From Mesostigma viride (lineage: Eukaryota > Streptophyta > Mesostigmatophyceae > Mesostigmatales > Mesostigmataceae), in NCBI GenBank assembly GCA_009746045.1, contig RPFO01001075.1, positions 372,501-434,500 of the forward strand: a DNA stretch of 62,000 nt. Reading direction: 5' to 3'. Positions within the stretch are counted from its first letter, which is position 1; each line of letters starts with the position of its first letter. The notes below the pieces were generated by a model that had not been told where the DNA came from, made no database searches, and saw only the letters and a list, made by a program, of their open reading frames with translations. Made by a program: the position numbers and the translations under genes. Shown here one piece after another: positions 19,274 to 30,865 of this stretch.

Positions 19274-19888
19274 AGTTAACGTAAAGGATTTACGTTAGAT
19301 GGATAGAGATTGTTACGCTCTTTCCAACGGCACCTTGAACGCCTCATTTGGTTAAGGAACGTAAAAGTTATGACGTTTCCTAGGCTGTGCCGACAGTACC
19401 CGGCGCGCCACTGTGGGCGCGTACGGACACAGGATGTACAAGTGTCACTTTGATAGTCCGCAGGACGTTGACAGGACTTGTACAGGACTTGATGGTCAAT
19501 TGATAGGTAGGCGTGCTTTAGCGCGCCAGGACCTATGAGACAATTGATGCTGACTAGTGTACGGATAGGTCCACAGGACTAGCCGTATGGACAATTGATA
19601 GATCTGCGCGCCAAAGGCGTGCCAGAGTCTGTGTAATCAATTGATTGACAGTTCAGCTGTGACAGTGCAGCTGAATACTTGGACGCGTCCCTAAAGCTAT
19701 ATGAGTGACTTGGTCACACCGGGACGCTAGTTCTTGCGTGCACGTTCTCTTGGCACTGCGACCCTGTCGCCTGTGCTGCGTGCAGTCTTGGAAGTGACGT
19801 GACTTACGTCTGTGTTTCCTTGTTATTAATAAAGGCAACTTCCTGCAAGAACCATGGCGGAATTCGTGGCATTCTCACCCTCACAACT
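19274..19888 (+). repeat. E1 right LTR
   Basis: 615 bp, AGTTAACG to CACAACT; pairs with 12078-12694 and is followed by CTCCT (19889-19893). Confidence 0.93.
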
Positions 19889-20800
19889 CTCCTTGCCGGA
19901 CGCCATTTCTTCCTCATTCTACATGCCAGGCCAGTGTTTGAGCCTGGCAGACATCGATACCTTAGCTCGCCTACAATGACGCCGCTGTGACAAGCGTGCT
20001 GAAGCTCCGCAACGACAACGACGCCCCGATTCGCCACCCTACACTGTAAGAGCGGCCAGGTTATGGAGGCTGCTTCGGATGAATGGCCTCATTGGGATGA
20101 GCGCCAGCGTCGGCTTGCCTGTCTTATTTCGTGCTGCCCTGAACTTGTCGAGCTGCCGGCGACGACCATCGCCAGGCCAGCCCCCGCGACCGATGTTAAC
20201 GTGCAGCTGCAGGACGTCGCACAGTCTTTTACGACCGTGCAGGGCGACATTAAGGTCCTGACGGAGGCGTCTGCAGCTGCGACGGCACAATTGCTGGAGC
20301 TGAAGAAAGCCATGGCAGCCCCCGCCAAAACTACCACGTTTGCCGACGTCACCGGCAAGCAGTTGACCACCATCGTTCAACAGGCGGCCAAGTCTGCAGC
20401 TACCGCTGCGGTCACCCAGAATGCAGTGCAGCAACGCCAGCGCAATATGGTAATCAAAGGCTTCCAGACAGGCGCGACAGCACATGAGACAGCACACTCA
20501 CTTGCCGAGGAGCTGCGCGGCCCAGCGTTTCTGGGGAAGATGCAGCTCCAGAACCGTGTTGTCATTGAACGAGCCATTCGGCTGCCAGGCCCTCCGGGCC
20601 TGGTCGTCGTCACCAATGATGGCCTCCATGCACGACAAACGCCTCGTGCTGGGAGCACGTCGTCTGCTCCAGCCCGGCAACTTCAGCCTCTACGAGGACT
20701 ACACGCCGGCTCAACTGAAGGCGAGGAGCGCGGTGTGGAACAGCACCATCGTCCAGGAGACCAAGCAATTCGAGACCCCGGGTAAGCGCATTAATTAATA
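19889..20800 (+). pseudogene. LINE ORF1, main part (L1-type), interrupted and frameshifted
   Basis: This continues the ORF1 started at 11922. A stop and frameshift near 19975 precede the longest open part (20063-20785). That part carries a helical region (about 20200-20420, with QLLELKKAMAAPAKTTTFAD), then an RRM-like start RNMVIKGFQTGATAHETAH and VVIERAIRLPGPPGLVVV. A further frameshift near 20620 moves to a frame with KRLVLGARRLLQPGNFSLYE and YTPAQLKARSAVW, the RRM end and C-terminal domain. The domain order matches the ORF1 at 3254-4621, but the sequences are clearly different families. It ends in an ATTAATTAATAATTT stretch. Not functional. Confidence 0.75.
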
Positions 20801-20944
20801 ATTTACATTAAGCGCAGGCTTTCGACCTTCGTTGTTCCATTTCAACACCCAACAACATCATCTTGTGTAACTTAGGGTCTTGGGGGCAGTGCAGCTTGTC
20901 TGGACGATCGATCATGCAGACAAGCACACGTGACCCTGACCGAA
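20801..20944. other. Spacer after the LINE ORF1
   Basis: No gene or repeat was recognised in these 140 bp. Confidence 0.3.
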
Positions 20945-21175
20945 ATGATTACCAAAAAAGGACAAATGATTACCGATTTTTACCGATGATTACACATGAT
21001 TACACATGATTACACATGATTACACGTACATGATTACCAAAAAAGGACAAATGATTACCGATTTTTACCGATGATTACACATGATTACACATGATTACAC
21101 GTACATGATTACCAAAAAAGGACAAATGATTACCGATTTTTACCGATGATTACACATGATTACATATGATTACAC
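20945..21175. repeat. ATGATTAC minisatellite (about 80-bp unit, three copies)
   Basis: Each unit holds CATGATTACCAAAAAAGGAC, ATGATTACCGATTTTTACCG and a variable number of ATGATTACAC steps. The unit is thus a higher-order repeat of an 8-10-bp core. Confidence 0.9.
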
Positions 21176-21179
21176 CCCC

Positions 21180-21403
21180 GTATTACATAGGAAGGTGTGA
21201 CTATGTACTCCACCCTATGTACTCCAAGAGTACATAGGGTGGCACACTATGTACTCCAAGAGTACATAGTCCGGAGTACATATGATCCGGGATTTCCGAA
21301 TAGGGGACTGCCGACGCGGTGAGACACGCCCGTATTACATAGGAAGGAGTGACTATGTACTCCACACTATGTACTCCAAGAGTACATAGGGTGGCACACT
21401 ATG
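21180..21403. repeat. Palindromic minisatellite, left part (split by E2)
   Basis: Repeats of about 145 bp contain CTATGTACTCC-AAG-AGTACATAG palindromes and a GGATTTCCGAATAGGGGAC spacer. The array continues on the right of E2 at 29613-29835. CTATG at 21399-21403 is the left target-site duplication. Confidence 0.9.
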
Positions 21404-22102
21404 AGTTAAAGCGCAATGTGTAGGGATAGATAGATTCCAATGCGCGCGGATAGATTCATCATGAGAATGGTTGGAATGGAGCTTGGTTAAAAATATAGGC
21501 TTACAGCACTCGTGCACGTGAGTGCTTAGACACGAGTTTGCCAAGTCAAGGCAACACACGTGAGACGGGCTCGCAAGAGATCTAACCAGTTGGCACTGGC
21601 CTATTCTTTATATACTTGTGCACTGTGCTTTGCTAGGCCTGAGCAGCCTCGTAGGCCTGCTCAGTATTAACACCCCCGGTACAGTATTAACAACCTGTAC
21701 AGCGTCCAGATCCTATACAGTAGGTCTGCCATACAGGCACAGTGACCACAGAGTACAGTCCACAGTGATTATTGCGTCTGCACCCAATAGTCCAGGACTA
21801 AGCCTGCGGTACCAACAGACCACAGGTTAAGGTTCCTATTTCCTGCGTACGACATATTAATCCAATACCGTCGTAGGTTCAGCACCTTATTCCTGTCAGC
21901 CCAGGAATTACTGTCGACCCCATATGCCGTCGGCACATATTCACGCACGACTTAGAAGAACAGCCGGCTCGCGCTCGCGCGCGACCGGGAAGTCGGAACA
22001 CCATAACTTTCTTGATACTTGTCGGAATGAACTCGTTCCGGTGCCGCTGGAATCGCAGAGATATGCCGAATCAGGATCACGCCAATGCGCTTGGCGTTAA
22101 CT
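21404..22102 (-). repeat. E2 left LTR (3' LTR)
   Basis: AGTTAAAGCGC to GGCGTTAACT. It is 7510 bp from its identical-looking partner and related to the LTR at 51431-53173. Confidence 0.95.
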
Positions 22103-22120
22103 CCAATCCTTTCTTTTCTT
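22103..22120 (-). other. E2 polypurine tract
   Basis: On the minus strand AAGAAAAGAAAGGATTGG abuts the LTR; nearly identical to the E1 tract. Confidence 0.8.
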
Positions 22121-22909
22121 GAGCTGTAGCAGCTCACACAAGTCTACATACAAACACACACAATGGGTACTGGACATCCTCCCCGACTACAAGTCACAAC
22201 CCACTGGGCATGACAGTCAGCTTGGATTCCTGGACATCCTCCCCGACTACAAGTCACAACCCACTGGGCATGACAGTCAGCTTGGATTCCTTATTATATG
22301 TACATAGCACCCATACTGGTTCAGGAGCACAAACAAATTACAATGAGTCCCTATCCCTTCCCGGGAGGCTCGTTGTGTTACCCATGTACAAGAGGTTGGC
22401 CAACTGTGGCAGCCCATAGGTGTTCAGTGAAGAACTTGAGAAGTATGTACAACCTTCAGGACCTTAGGCGAAACCCCACAGATCACCCACAACAGCTCAT
22501 CAGAAAACATTGCTGACCCCCAGACGGGAGTCGGCGCCGGTCTGCTGCCCCTTATCGAACCAGACACAACATCTACGCGAAGCACATGCAAAACACAAGC
22601 TCCTATACTCATTCCAACCGTGGAAAATCAGGGGACCTGTCGCCACCTCACCAGCATGGTGGATGGGTCAGCCAGTCCGTGAAACTCCGCCTTAAGACGG
22701 CACCAGGGAATCGAACCCCGCCCACAAACCACAGATCTGGGGAAACCTCAGACTGAGATGAAAACCCCAGATAGACATCTCTCCATCAGAGACAATGTCA
22801 GACATTCCCACACCAGAGACATGTCTCACCCCTCAAGGTGTGCTCAGGATTATGTACAATCAAGCTCCCAGCCTGATATCCAGAGACTTAAGCACCCAGC
22901 TCTCAGCTT
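22121..22909. other. E2 3' internal noncoding region
   Basis: Noncoding. A 60-bp direct duplication (TGGACATCCTCCCCGACTAC...) occupies about 22170-22290. A T-arm-like GGGGTTCGATTCCCTGG (minus strand) at 22695-22715 matches that of E1. Confidence 0.6.
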
Positions 22910-23700
22910 TTAGACAGATAGACCGACTTGACAGTCAGCATTCATGAGCTTCCTCAGTACATTGTACTGGGCTGGGGCCTTGTGTGGCAGCTTGGCCAAT
23001 GCATCAGCAGGGTTCTCCTCGCCAGGGATATGCTTCAAGTCAACCAAACTGGCCAACTCCTTTAGCAACAAATAACCCAGATCCCGGCTCCTGGCCAGCT
23101 GCTTGTGAACAAACTGGACCATACCCGTGCTGTCTGTTAGCAACAACGTCTCCATCTGCAAGGACCAAGGGGTAACTGAAGCCAGCTGAGTCCAGCTTTT
23201 TGTACAAACTGGACTGGATCCCCTCACATATGGCCCTGCACTCTGCCACATCTGAACTGATACAGACCCTCTTCTGCAGTCTGCTGTACCAGCTGAACAA
23301 ACTTGCCCTGCTCTGATAGAAAGCAAACAGAGCAGCAGATCTCCCCCTGACCTTAGTGACCTGGCGAGCATCCATGGAACTGTCAACAAAGATCTCCAAG
23401 GTGTTAGGCTGGGCAAAGTCAATCCCAGACAAAATCAGATCAGGGGTACTCTCCACCAACTGGGCTATGACGATCGAGGCTTCTCATCCTTAGTACCTCA
23501 TCAGGCATTCTGCTGTGCATCATCAATGATAGGGCCCACAGGTGGCAGCTAACAAACCACGCCCACATGCCTCTCAACTTGGGACATGTCGTGATAAGCA
23601 CTAACATCTCTAGTGGCAAGGACCAAGGGATACATATCTGAAGCAAATCCAGCAAACAACGTAATGTTATTCTTAGGCTAGATTGTCCAGATCCCCTCTC
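22910..23700 (-). pseudogene. E2 RT end and RNase H, copia type
   Basis: On the minus strand, in three shifted frames, this encodes CPKLRGMWAWF and RMPDEVLRMRS (RT end), then FVDSSMDARQVTKVRGRSA, SSDVAECRAICEGIQSSLY, LLLTDSTGMVQFVHKQLARS and KHIPGEENPADALAKL. The blocks match the E1 RNase H in order. All catalytic acidic positions survive except the one before NPAD, where E1 has VDNP and E2 has EENP. The frameshifts (near 23230 and 23460) break the frame. Confidence 0.8.
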
Positions 23701-26092
23701 ATAGGTCCTTCAGTGTCAAATAACCAGGTATTGGAGTAACCTGATCTTTCTTGCAGCCTAGTACTTGAGGAAATGTTTATCACATTAGGAATTAGTATTC
23801 ATATTCCATTCGTTGATTAAACATTAATAATCTGAGGCGGCCACCATGTCTAGGGCCAGCCTTCTTGGTCACTTGGCTTGCTTAAGGAAGAGGAGCAAAA
23901 GTCACAAGGTTAAATGTGCTATGTTGCTAGGCAAACCTCAACGCAATATTCTTGGCCGTAGGATTGGTGGCGGCGCAAGGTATGAGCGTCGGATGCACAT
24001 TCATGCATGCATACACTTGGTACACACATACACCAAGGACAAGGGGCGAATAACGCCGCGCTAGGTTACTCTACCATGTATGTTTGGTTTCTTTCACCAT
24101 GCGGTGCTTCAGCACTTAGCTCAGAACTCAAGTCACTCAGCAGTCAACAAATGATTCAGCGGCGCGGCGCCGGTACTGCAGTACACACTTGGTCGAAAAA
24201 CAGACCCAAGTGTGAGTTACGTCACAGAATATTTCCGAACATTGTCCGCCGGCCTGAACATAGCTAGTAAATTAATACCAGCGCCGGCGTAACTAACTGT
24301 CGGCAGAATTAACCGAAAGTACTGACTGAAAAAATTACTATCGAACAACCACAAGGCCTACGTTAATTATCTAGGCCTTATTCATGCGTCTAATAACGTG
24401 TGCAATTATTAATGACGCACAACGTCGACGCGTACATGAAAATATGAATAGGCCATAATTAAATTACGCTAGCTGCAGGGCATCATCGAAAGCTATCTGA
24501 GCAAGTGGCCCAAGCCTGCACTGATAAAAATGCGAGCCTGTGGCACAAAACGGTAAAACTTCTGACATTCAGCCTGCCACATATGCCCTTATCCAGAGCA
24601 CAGATCAACCCTCACATACAAACTGTACATGTCAGGCTGAAACTCATTCAGGAACAACCATACTGATAACCATGAAGCAACCATCATTGCAGGGTACACA
24701 TAAGCATCAGATGATAGAGGCACTGAGAAGAAAACCCCACCCAGGCTGAATAAGGCACCACACCGTGGAGCCAACCTTGGGCTACCTCGTGCACAGATCC
24801 ATATCACATCTGACAGTGTAACACCCCGAGGTCAAACATCAGTAAGGTTTTTCAGTCCCTGAAACATGTCCTCAGACCAGCCAACTCCCATATCACCCTG
24901 GGAGAAACCAAATCCTAGGTTTTACAGCAAAACAGTCGTGGACAGAGTAAATCATCCCAAGACCAGCCAACTCCATAATGAGGAGACAACCAAACTATAT
25001 GGTTTCACAGCATCACATCTGGGATCAATCATAACTTCCAGGCCAGCCAACTCCAAACTAGGAGGAAACCAAATCCTATGGTTTTACAGCAACACACCTG
25101 GGAACCATCACAACTTCCATATGCTGATTGTCATACAGCAATCAATCTAAACATGCACAGGCCAGGGACAGGGTTAACTGGAATCACACATCCATCATCA
25201 GCAACTCACGTATGCAGATGCTGATCTGTATATACCCTCCACAGTCGGCCTTCAGCATTCAGCAGGTTTCAGATTGCTCTTGAAGCATCCTCTGCAGGCT
25301 CCATAGTCCCGGACCTTGTAGACTGGAAATTTTCTTCAGGAAGCTTGTGCCAACCCTTCAAACATTATCTGGTTTCTTCTCCATCTGGTAGCCAACTTTA
25401 AACATGCTGCACTGTTCCAACATTTTCTTTCTTTTTGAGGACATAATAATTCCCCAAAGCAGCATGGTTGCTACAAGAAACCATATAATATGTAAGCAAC
25501 TGCCAAAACGGGAGACCAATATAAATCTGGCACTCAGCCATGTATGTATCCCCTGGCAACACTCAGGTAGTGACCTCCTGCCACTCTGACAGCCTGAACT
25601 CAACAGGAAAATCTGGATCCACTTGACAATATTGTTAGCCCCCTCAGGACACTGGTCTGCATCTCTGGAAACTGGAATCTCTGGAACTCTGGAACTCTGG
25701 AACTCTTGAATTCTGGAAATCTGGATTTCTGGATTTCTGGTTCATCACCTTCAAGCTCGACAGGTATCACTGGGCAGCTGAAGCTGACAGCATCTCAGGT
25801 TCACTTGCAGACACAGAACTCTGGACCCAGCAACACTCCAACGTACCACATTGGAGAATCCAGGATTAGGAACCCCCTTGCAACAGACCCTGCAGGTCTT
25901 GTACATAGTATGGGGGAACACTATTATGGATAAACTGTAAATACAGGAGTGATATTGCAGAATATACCATGAACACTGCTTGGATGAGGAGCAATGCTGC
26001 CAACGGCTATATTTTCTGGCAACCTGCCAGTGCATATCGGGTATCATCAGTTTTCCATTAACACTGGAAAGTTAGGGTTTATTAACCAACTG
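23701..26092. other. E2 interior, unassigned
   Basis: In E1 the corresponding stretch encodes most of the RT, but here I see no RT motif. It is about 1.2 kb longer than expected, so foreign DNA or decay is likely. At 24880-25115 three imperfect units of about 85 bp share AACCAAATCCTATGGTTTTA. At 25660-25745 an 8-10-bp TCTGGAACT-like repeat occurs. A Kozak-like GGCCACCATGT at 23840 starts a 72-codon ORF of no recognisable family. Confidence 0.5.
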
Positions 26093-26543
26093 TTAATTTT
26101 CCCCTAAGGCATGTTGAGGCCCTTTCCACGTGTGTCCCAACACAAAGCTAGACACCCAGGGGCAACTTGGCTCACCGACCAGCAGTTCTCCTGTATGCTG
26201 ACCAAGATCCCATGTCAGAGACCTGAGCATTGGTATCCACTTTAATGTTAGCAGCCTCAGGACGTAGCACCTGGATGAGCATGCTAGCCATCTTGGCACC
26301 GTCTTGTGCTTTGCCTAGCCAAGACCACAACATTAAAATCTCTCTGGGAATCCTCCCAACGCAGTTATAGGCGCACACCCGATCAGGCCTGGTGTTTGGC
26401 CGATCAATCCAGGGGTGCAGCCTGCCTGTCTGCTTGCCCAACCACCGTATATGAAGGTACCCCAGGGGCCTGGCCAGGGTCACCCTGGGGCCTCGATACA
26501 GCTGTAGCAAACTGATCCTCTGCATTACACCTGCAGCTGGCAA
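26093..26543 (-). pseudogene. E2 protease-region fragment
   Basis: The minus strand encodes YLHIRWLGKQTGRLHPWI and KVDTNAQVSDMG, followed by AKLPLGV in a shifted frame. The first part is closely similar to the fragment at 7.3-7.6 kb; the DTN triad is that of the E1 protease. The C-terminal half of the domain is lost. Confidence 0.65.
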
Positions 26544-28913
26544 AGCTCAGGTACCCAGGTATAACTGACTCCCATCAGCTTACCTGTCCTTGAATGGCTG
26601 ATCACAGAACAGGCATATTATTGCTAAGGTGATGTTTCCAAAACCACTCAAAGCATTTATGGCCAACTGGTTTCCACCTGGCTCACCACGCCAAGCCCAG
26701 CTGCCTAAACCTTGAAAATCAGATGCAAATGCTTGACTTCAGATTGTTGGCACAAATCAAAACATCAAACCGAACACTTGTTAGACCCTTCCCACACTTC
26801 AATCCAGAAGAGGTACTTCCTGGGTCTCGATCACTAATTACACACCAGCACATGGTGGTAACGGCCAACCGCGAGGCCCTTATCCACACCCTTATACCAC
26901 TGTAATAAGGGTGCCCTTCCCTGTCATACACTAGACCAGGGGCATTCTGCACAATGCTGTGAGTTGCCCACCCTCACACATCAAATACAGAGATCACATG
27001 GGAGCTCAACCTGACCCTGTGCAAACAGGCCAGTCACCAACAACCGTCAAATTATTGCAGTAATTTTGGAAACACATTCAGCATCTGATCCCCCAGTGTG
27101 TTCATGCTTCAAGGAATAGCAACACCATGCTAGACCGAGCCTGGGGCTGTCCCTCACATATCCCTTAACAGGAATGATGTACTCAACACCCGCTCGGGGA
27201 CACACTCAACATACAAGCGGTGGAGAAAACGGCATGTTACTTGGCCCTCAAGCCCCTTCACACGCAGAACAGCACAACTGTGCTTCGGCTACTGCATACA
27301 TGACCCAGAAACAGCACGTCTTCAGCGAGACCTCCGGCTATGGGAACCCTTCAGCTCTCGCCTTATACGTTATCTGGCTACCCCCGACCAACAAAACCAT
27401 CCCTGCCTGCCAGTCGCTGACTCAGGAAATGCTGACCTTGTAGGAGCTGCCTGCCAGTCACGTACACGCGCGCCAACTAATGATGGACGCACCATCCATT
27501 AATTCCTTGCAAACTCCACGAGTTCTGCAATCACGGCCTCAATGCCATGATTCTCATAGCGCCATACCACATATAGCAGTGGAATGCTGAGAGCAAATAT
27601 GCAATTAACTGCAACCTGCAGCCATCATTTGCCATCGCTCTACATACTCTAGATCTGCCGCCTGCGACATACCCGGTCGCTCGCGACATACCCAGTCGCC
27701 TGCGACTCGCGCCAGCATACTCGCGTCTCGCCCGGTCGCCTGTGACATTCTAGTCGCCCCGCGATACTTCGCCTGGCCATCCGCTCTTCTTGCTGCCGTC
27801 TCTCGCCGCAGTCGATGCCCGACGTCCTCGCGTCGCAGCAATGCAATCATCACGTCGCGCAGCACTGCCATTATTAATTACAACAACACCGCCGACCTTG
27901 CCGCTTGTCGACATGTCACCCGCGACTCGGAAAATTGACCAGGAACAACTTCTTCTCGCTGCTCCCCAGATGCCGACGCTCTCTCGTCGCAGTCGACACA
28001 ACTTCACCCTCTAGCTGCCGACACGCCCACACCAGCGCCGTTCACAATCGCTCATCAAGCGGTATAAAGAGAACTCGACAGCAATCTGCAGCTTTGCAAT
28101 ATAAATCTGGAAAGATTGACGATGGATAACTCCACACCGCACAAACTGCAACCTTGCAGATGACGCCTCGCGTAGCTCCTCGAGCTCGCGACCAGCACAG
28201 CTCGCAGCTATGTCGACTACATGCGCGAAAACTCGCCAGCATACTCGACAGTCAACACCAGCCGAGCTTGTCGTAGCCAACACTGCAGCAACATGCTTGA
28301 CCGCCACCCATGGCAGCGAAACGCCTTCGCTTGACGAAAAATCTCGAACGCTTGAAACTCGTAGCTTCACTCAGCTGCAAAGCATAGCCATGCCGCAAAC
28401 CGGAACGCAACCAATGATCTCGACTCGACGATCCATGCCGAACCGCATGCGCAGTTGACTCTTGATAAATCTGGATAACTCGATCCATTAAAACCCAGCA
28501 ACCCACAAGGATCACTAAAAGCCGATTCCGCAACATCTTGTCATCAGGAAATGCGAAACAGCCAGGAGCGCTCGTCAACACGTAGCAGGCCAGCAACGAA
28601 ACTTGATCATTCGTCGCCAATAACGTGCCCGCAATCTGGATAGCTCAGGAAACCTTCACGCAGCCAATCCAGCTAGTCCTGGCGTACAAACGCCCACCAA
28701 CGACCTCCAAGATAAACTTAGCCTCGGCCGTCGTTGGGAACTCAACCATTTCCGGAACGCATCATAACCCGATAATCTGCTTATACGCCCTTCTATCCGC
28801 TAGTCTCGATTCCGATCCGCGAGTATCCGCAGCAGTCCAGCGCAGGATTAAACTCGACGATGAAGCCCAGGCAGTAAACCGCCTTGATGGAACCGGAACA
28901 TCGTTGTAATTTG
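26544..28913. other. E2 5' internal region, no recognisable gag
   Basis: The 2.4 kb next to the 5' LTR would hold the upstream ORF, gag and integrase in an intact element. Only short ORFs are left. Between about 27640 and 28450 the sequence is rich in GTCGC and CTCG words. The minus strand directly after the LTR starts CAAATTACAACG, and E3 has CAAATTACAAG at the same position, so this is the best primer-binding-site candidate. Confidence 0.5.
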
Positions 28914-29612
28914 AGTTAAAGCGCAATGTGTAGGGATAGATAGATTCCAATGCGCGCGGATAGATTCATCATGAGAATGGTTGGAATGGAGCTTGGTTAA
29001 AAATATAGGCTTACAGCACTCGTGCACGTGAGTGCTTAGACACGAGTTTGCCAAGTCAAGGCAACACACGTGAGACGGGCTCGCAAGAGATCTAACCAGT
29101 TGGCACTGGCCTATTCTTTATATACTTGTGCACTGTGCTTTGCTAGGCCTGAGCAGCCTCGTAGGCCTGCTCAGTATTAACACCCCCGGTACAGTATTAA
29201 CAACCTGTACAGCGTCCAGATCCTATACAGTAGGTCTGCCATACAGGCACAGTGACCACAGAGTACAGTCCACAGTGATTATTGCGTCTGCACCCAATAG
29301 TCCAGGACTAAGCCTGCGGTACCAACAGACCACAGGTTAAGGTTCCTATTTCCTGCGTACGACATATTAATCCAATACCGTCGTAGGTTCAGCACCTTAT
29401 TCCTGTCAGCCCAGGAATTACTGTCGACCCCATATGCCGTCGGCACATATTCACGCACGACTTAGAAGAACAGCCGGCTCGCGCTCGCGCGCGACCGGGA
29501 AGTCGGAACACCATAACTTTCTTGATACTTGTCGGAATGAACTCGTTCCGGTGCCGCTGGAATCGCAGAGATATGCCGAATCAGGATCACGCCAATGCGC
29601 TTGGCGTTAACT
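28914..29612 (-). repeat. E2 right LTR (5' LTR)
   Basis: 699 bp, AGTTAAAGCGC to GGCGTTAACT, followed by CTATG (29613-29617). Confidence 0.95.
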
Positions 29613-29860
29613 CTATGTACTCCAAGAGTACATAGTCCGGAGTACATATGATCCGGGATTTCCGAATAGGGGACTGCCGACGCGGTGAGACACGCCCGTA
29701 TTACATAGGAAGGAGTGACTATGTACTCCACACTATGTACTCCAAGAGTACATAGGGTGGCACACTATGTACTCCAAGAGTACATAGTGTGGAGTACATA
29801 TGATCCGGGATTTCCGAATAGGGGACTGCCGAACTCGAGGCCCCCAGAGTACTTAGGCTG
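29613..29860. repeat. Palindromic minisatellite, right part
   Basis: Continuation of the 21180-21403 array after E2, with the same AGTACATAG palindromes and GGATTTCCGAATAGGGGAC spacer. Confidence 0.9.
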
Positions 29861-30865
29861 ACTATGTACTCGAGTCACGACGCAGTGAGATACGCCAAGC
29901 CGCCCGAAGCAGATCTCTGCATGCGCCACGTGTAACGAGGGTTCTGCTTGCGAATTCGAATTGCGATGAGCCGTTGCAGACGCGCCGCCTAGATGTTTGA
30001 ATTTTATCAACGAGCCTTGAACGAGCTGGTAAAGTTTGCCTGCCCTTGCATCACCTTGCGCTGGCTATGCCGATTGCAGTCCAGCCGACTGATAGTGGTG
30101 AAAGAATAAGCGCCCCCCTAAACCCGCATGCTCACGATGCTTGAAGAAAAAAAAGCAAAAGGCGCACTATAGGATGCATGACAAGCCCTTTTGGAGCCCC
30201 AGTTTAGCATGATTCGGTCATCCGTTTCCAGCCATCGGCAGCGCCAACTCCGATACAGCTTACTATGGCGTAGTCGGTAGCCAGCTACACCGCTTTTCTT
30301 GCCTTTGTTACTACATGCAAACTTCAATTCGTTACATCGTGCGCCTGCGGCATATTTAAGAAAGCGGCTGCAAGCGCACCTTGCTGAGCCAGGTACACAA
30401 TGTCTTCAGTCAGCAACCGCGTATGCATGCCACGTTTAGTCGCATCGAGTCGCGTAGACAATGCGTTCCGGATTAAATTGTTCACCGTTCAATTGCTCAG
30501 CGCTGCCTGAATGCAGCGCGCTTTATTACTGATTCTGTCCTCTTTGCATGCATTGCAGTCGATTAATGTATGTTATTTTCACTTTGTCCATCTTTCCACT
30601 CGCTTTCATTGTTTACCAGATACCAAAAGTCTCCCACGAGGTAGGCGACACTTCAATCTCGCTTATTTTACACCTGGCACACCTGGGCTTCTCTGTATGT
30701 GCCGATGCCCTTCGTAAGTTGTTGAACGTTTTTTGCCCTCCATGGTAATTGCCAATTTTACTAGGAGTTCTTAGGAGCTCTCTCTCCATTGACTTCTCTG
30801 TCTCTTTTGCTTTGGCCATGCCATGTTAGTGTAATGTCTTCCTTGCTGCCATGCTAGCGGGCCCA
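29861..30865. other. Unassigned stretch
   Basis: About 1 kb without convincing coding potential or repeat relatives in the window. A TATTTAAG box at about 30352 could belong to a promoter, but no gene follows. Confidence 0.4.

Larger units (their letters stand above)
12078..19888 (+). mobile_element. E1: copia-like LTR retrotransposon
   Basis: This is a complete 7.8-kb element with 617- and 615-bp LTRs, a CTCCT target duplication and a polypurine tract. The internal order is an unknown ORF, gag with CCHC knuckle, integrase, aspartic protease, RT and RNase H. The RT and RNase H are of copia type, but the protease lies after the integrase, unlike the gag-PR-IN-RT-RH order known for Ty1/copia. 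Gag and pol are broken by frameshifts, so the copy is not autonomous. About five substitutions and one 2-bp indel separate the LTRs. Confidence 0.9.
21404..29612 (-). mobile_element. E2: copia-like LTR element, minus strand, decayed inside
   Basis: This is an 8.2-kb element with two 699-bp LTRs in which I saw no difference, flanked by CTATG on both sides. The PPT at the left end and the order of protease and RNase H fragments place it on the minus strand. The interior keeps only parts of pol (protease-like at 26.1-26.5 kb, RT end and RNase H at 22.9-23.7 kb) and no integrase or gag that I can recognise. The LTRs are thus young while the interior is decayed, which implies mobilisation by proteins of another copy. 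Confidence 0.9.

Noticed and set aside
20945-21400. CRISPR-like array
   Set aside because: Repeats are tandem without unique spacers, in a eukaryotic context.
23846-24064. Host gene exon with Kozak-like start
   Set aside because: A good ATG context and a GTATGAG donor-like site alone; no protein family or second exon found, and it lies inside E2.
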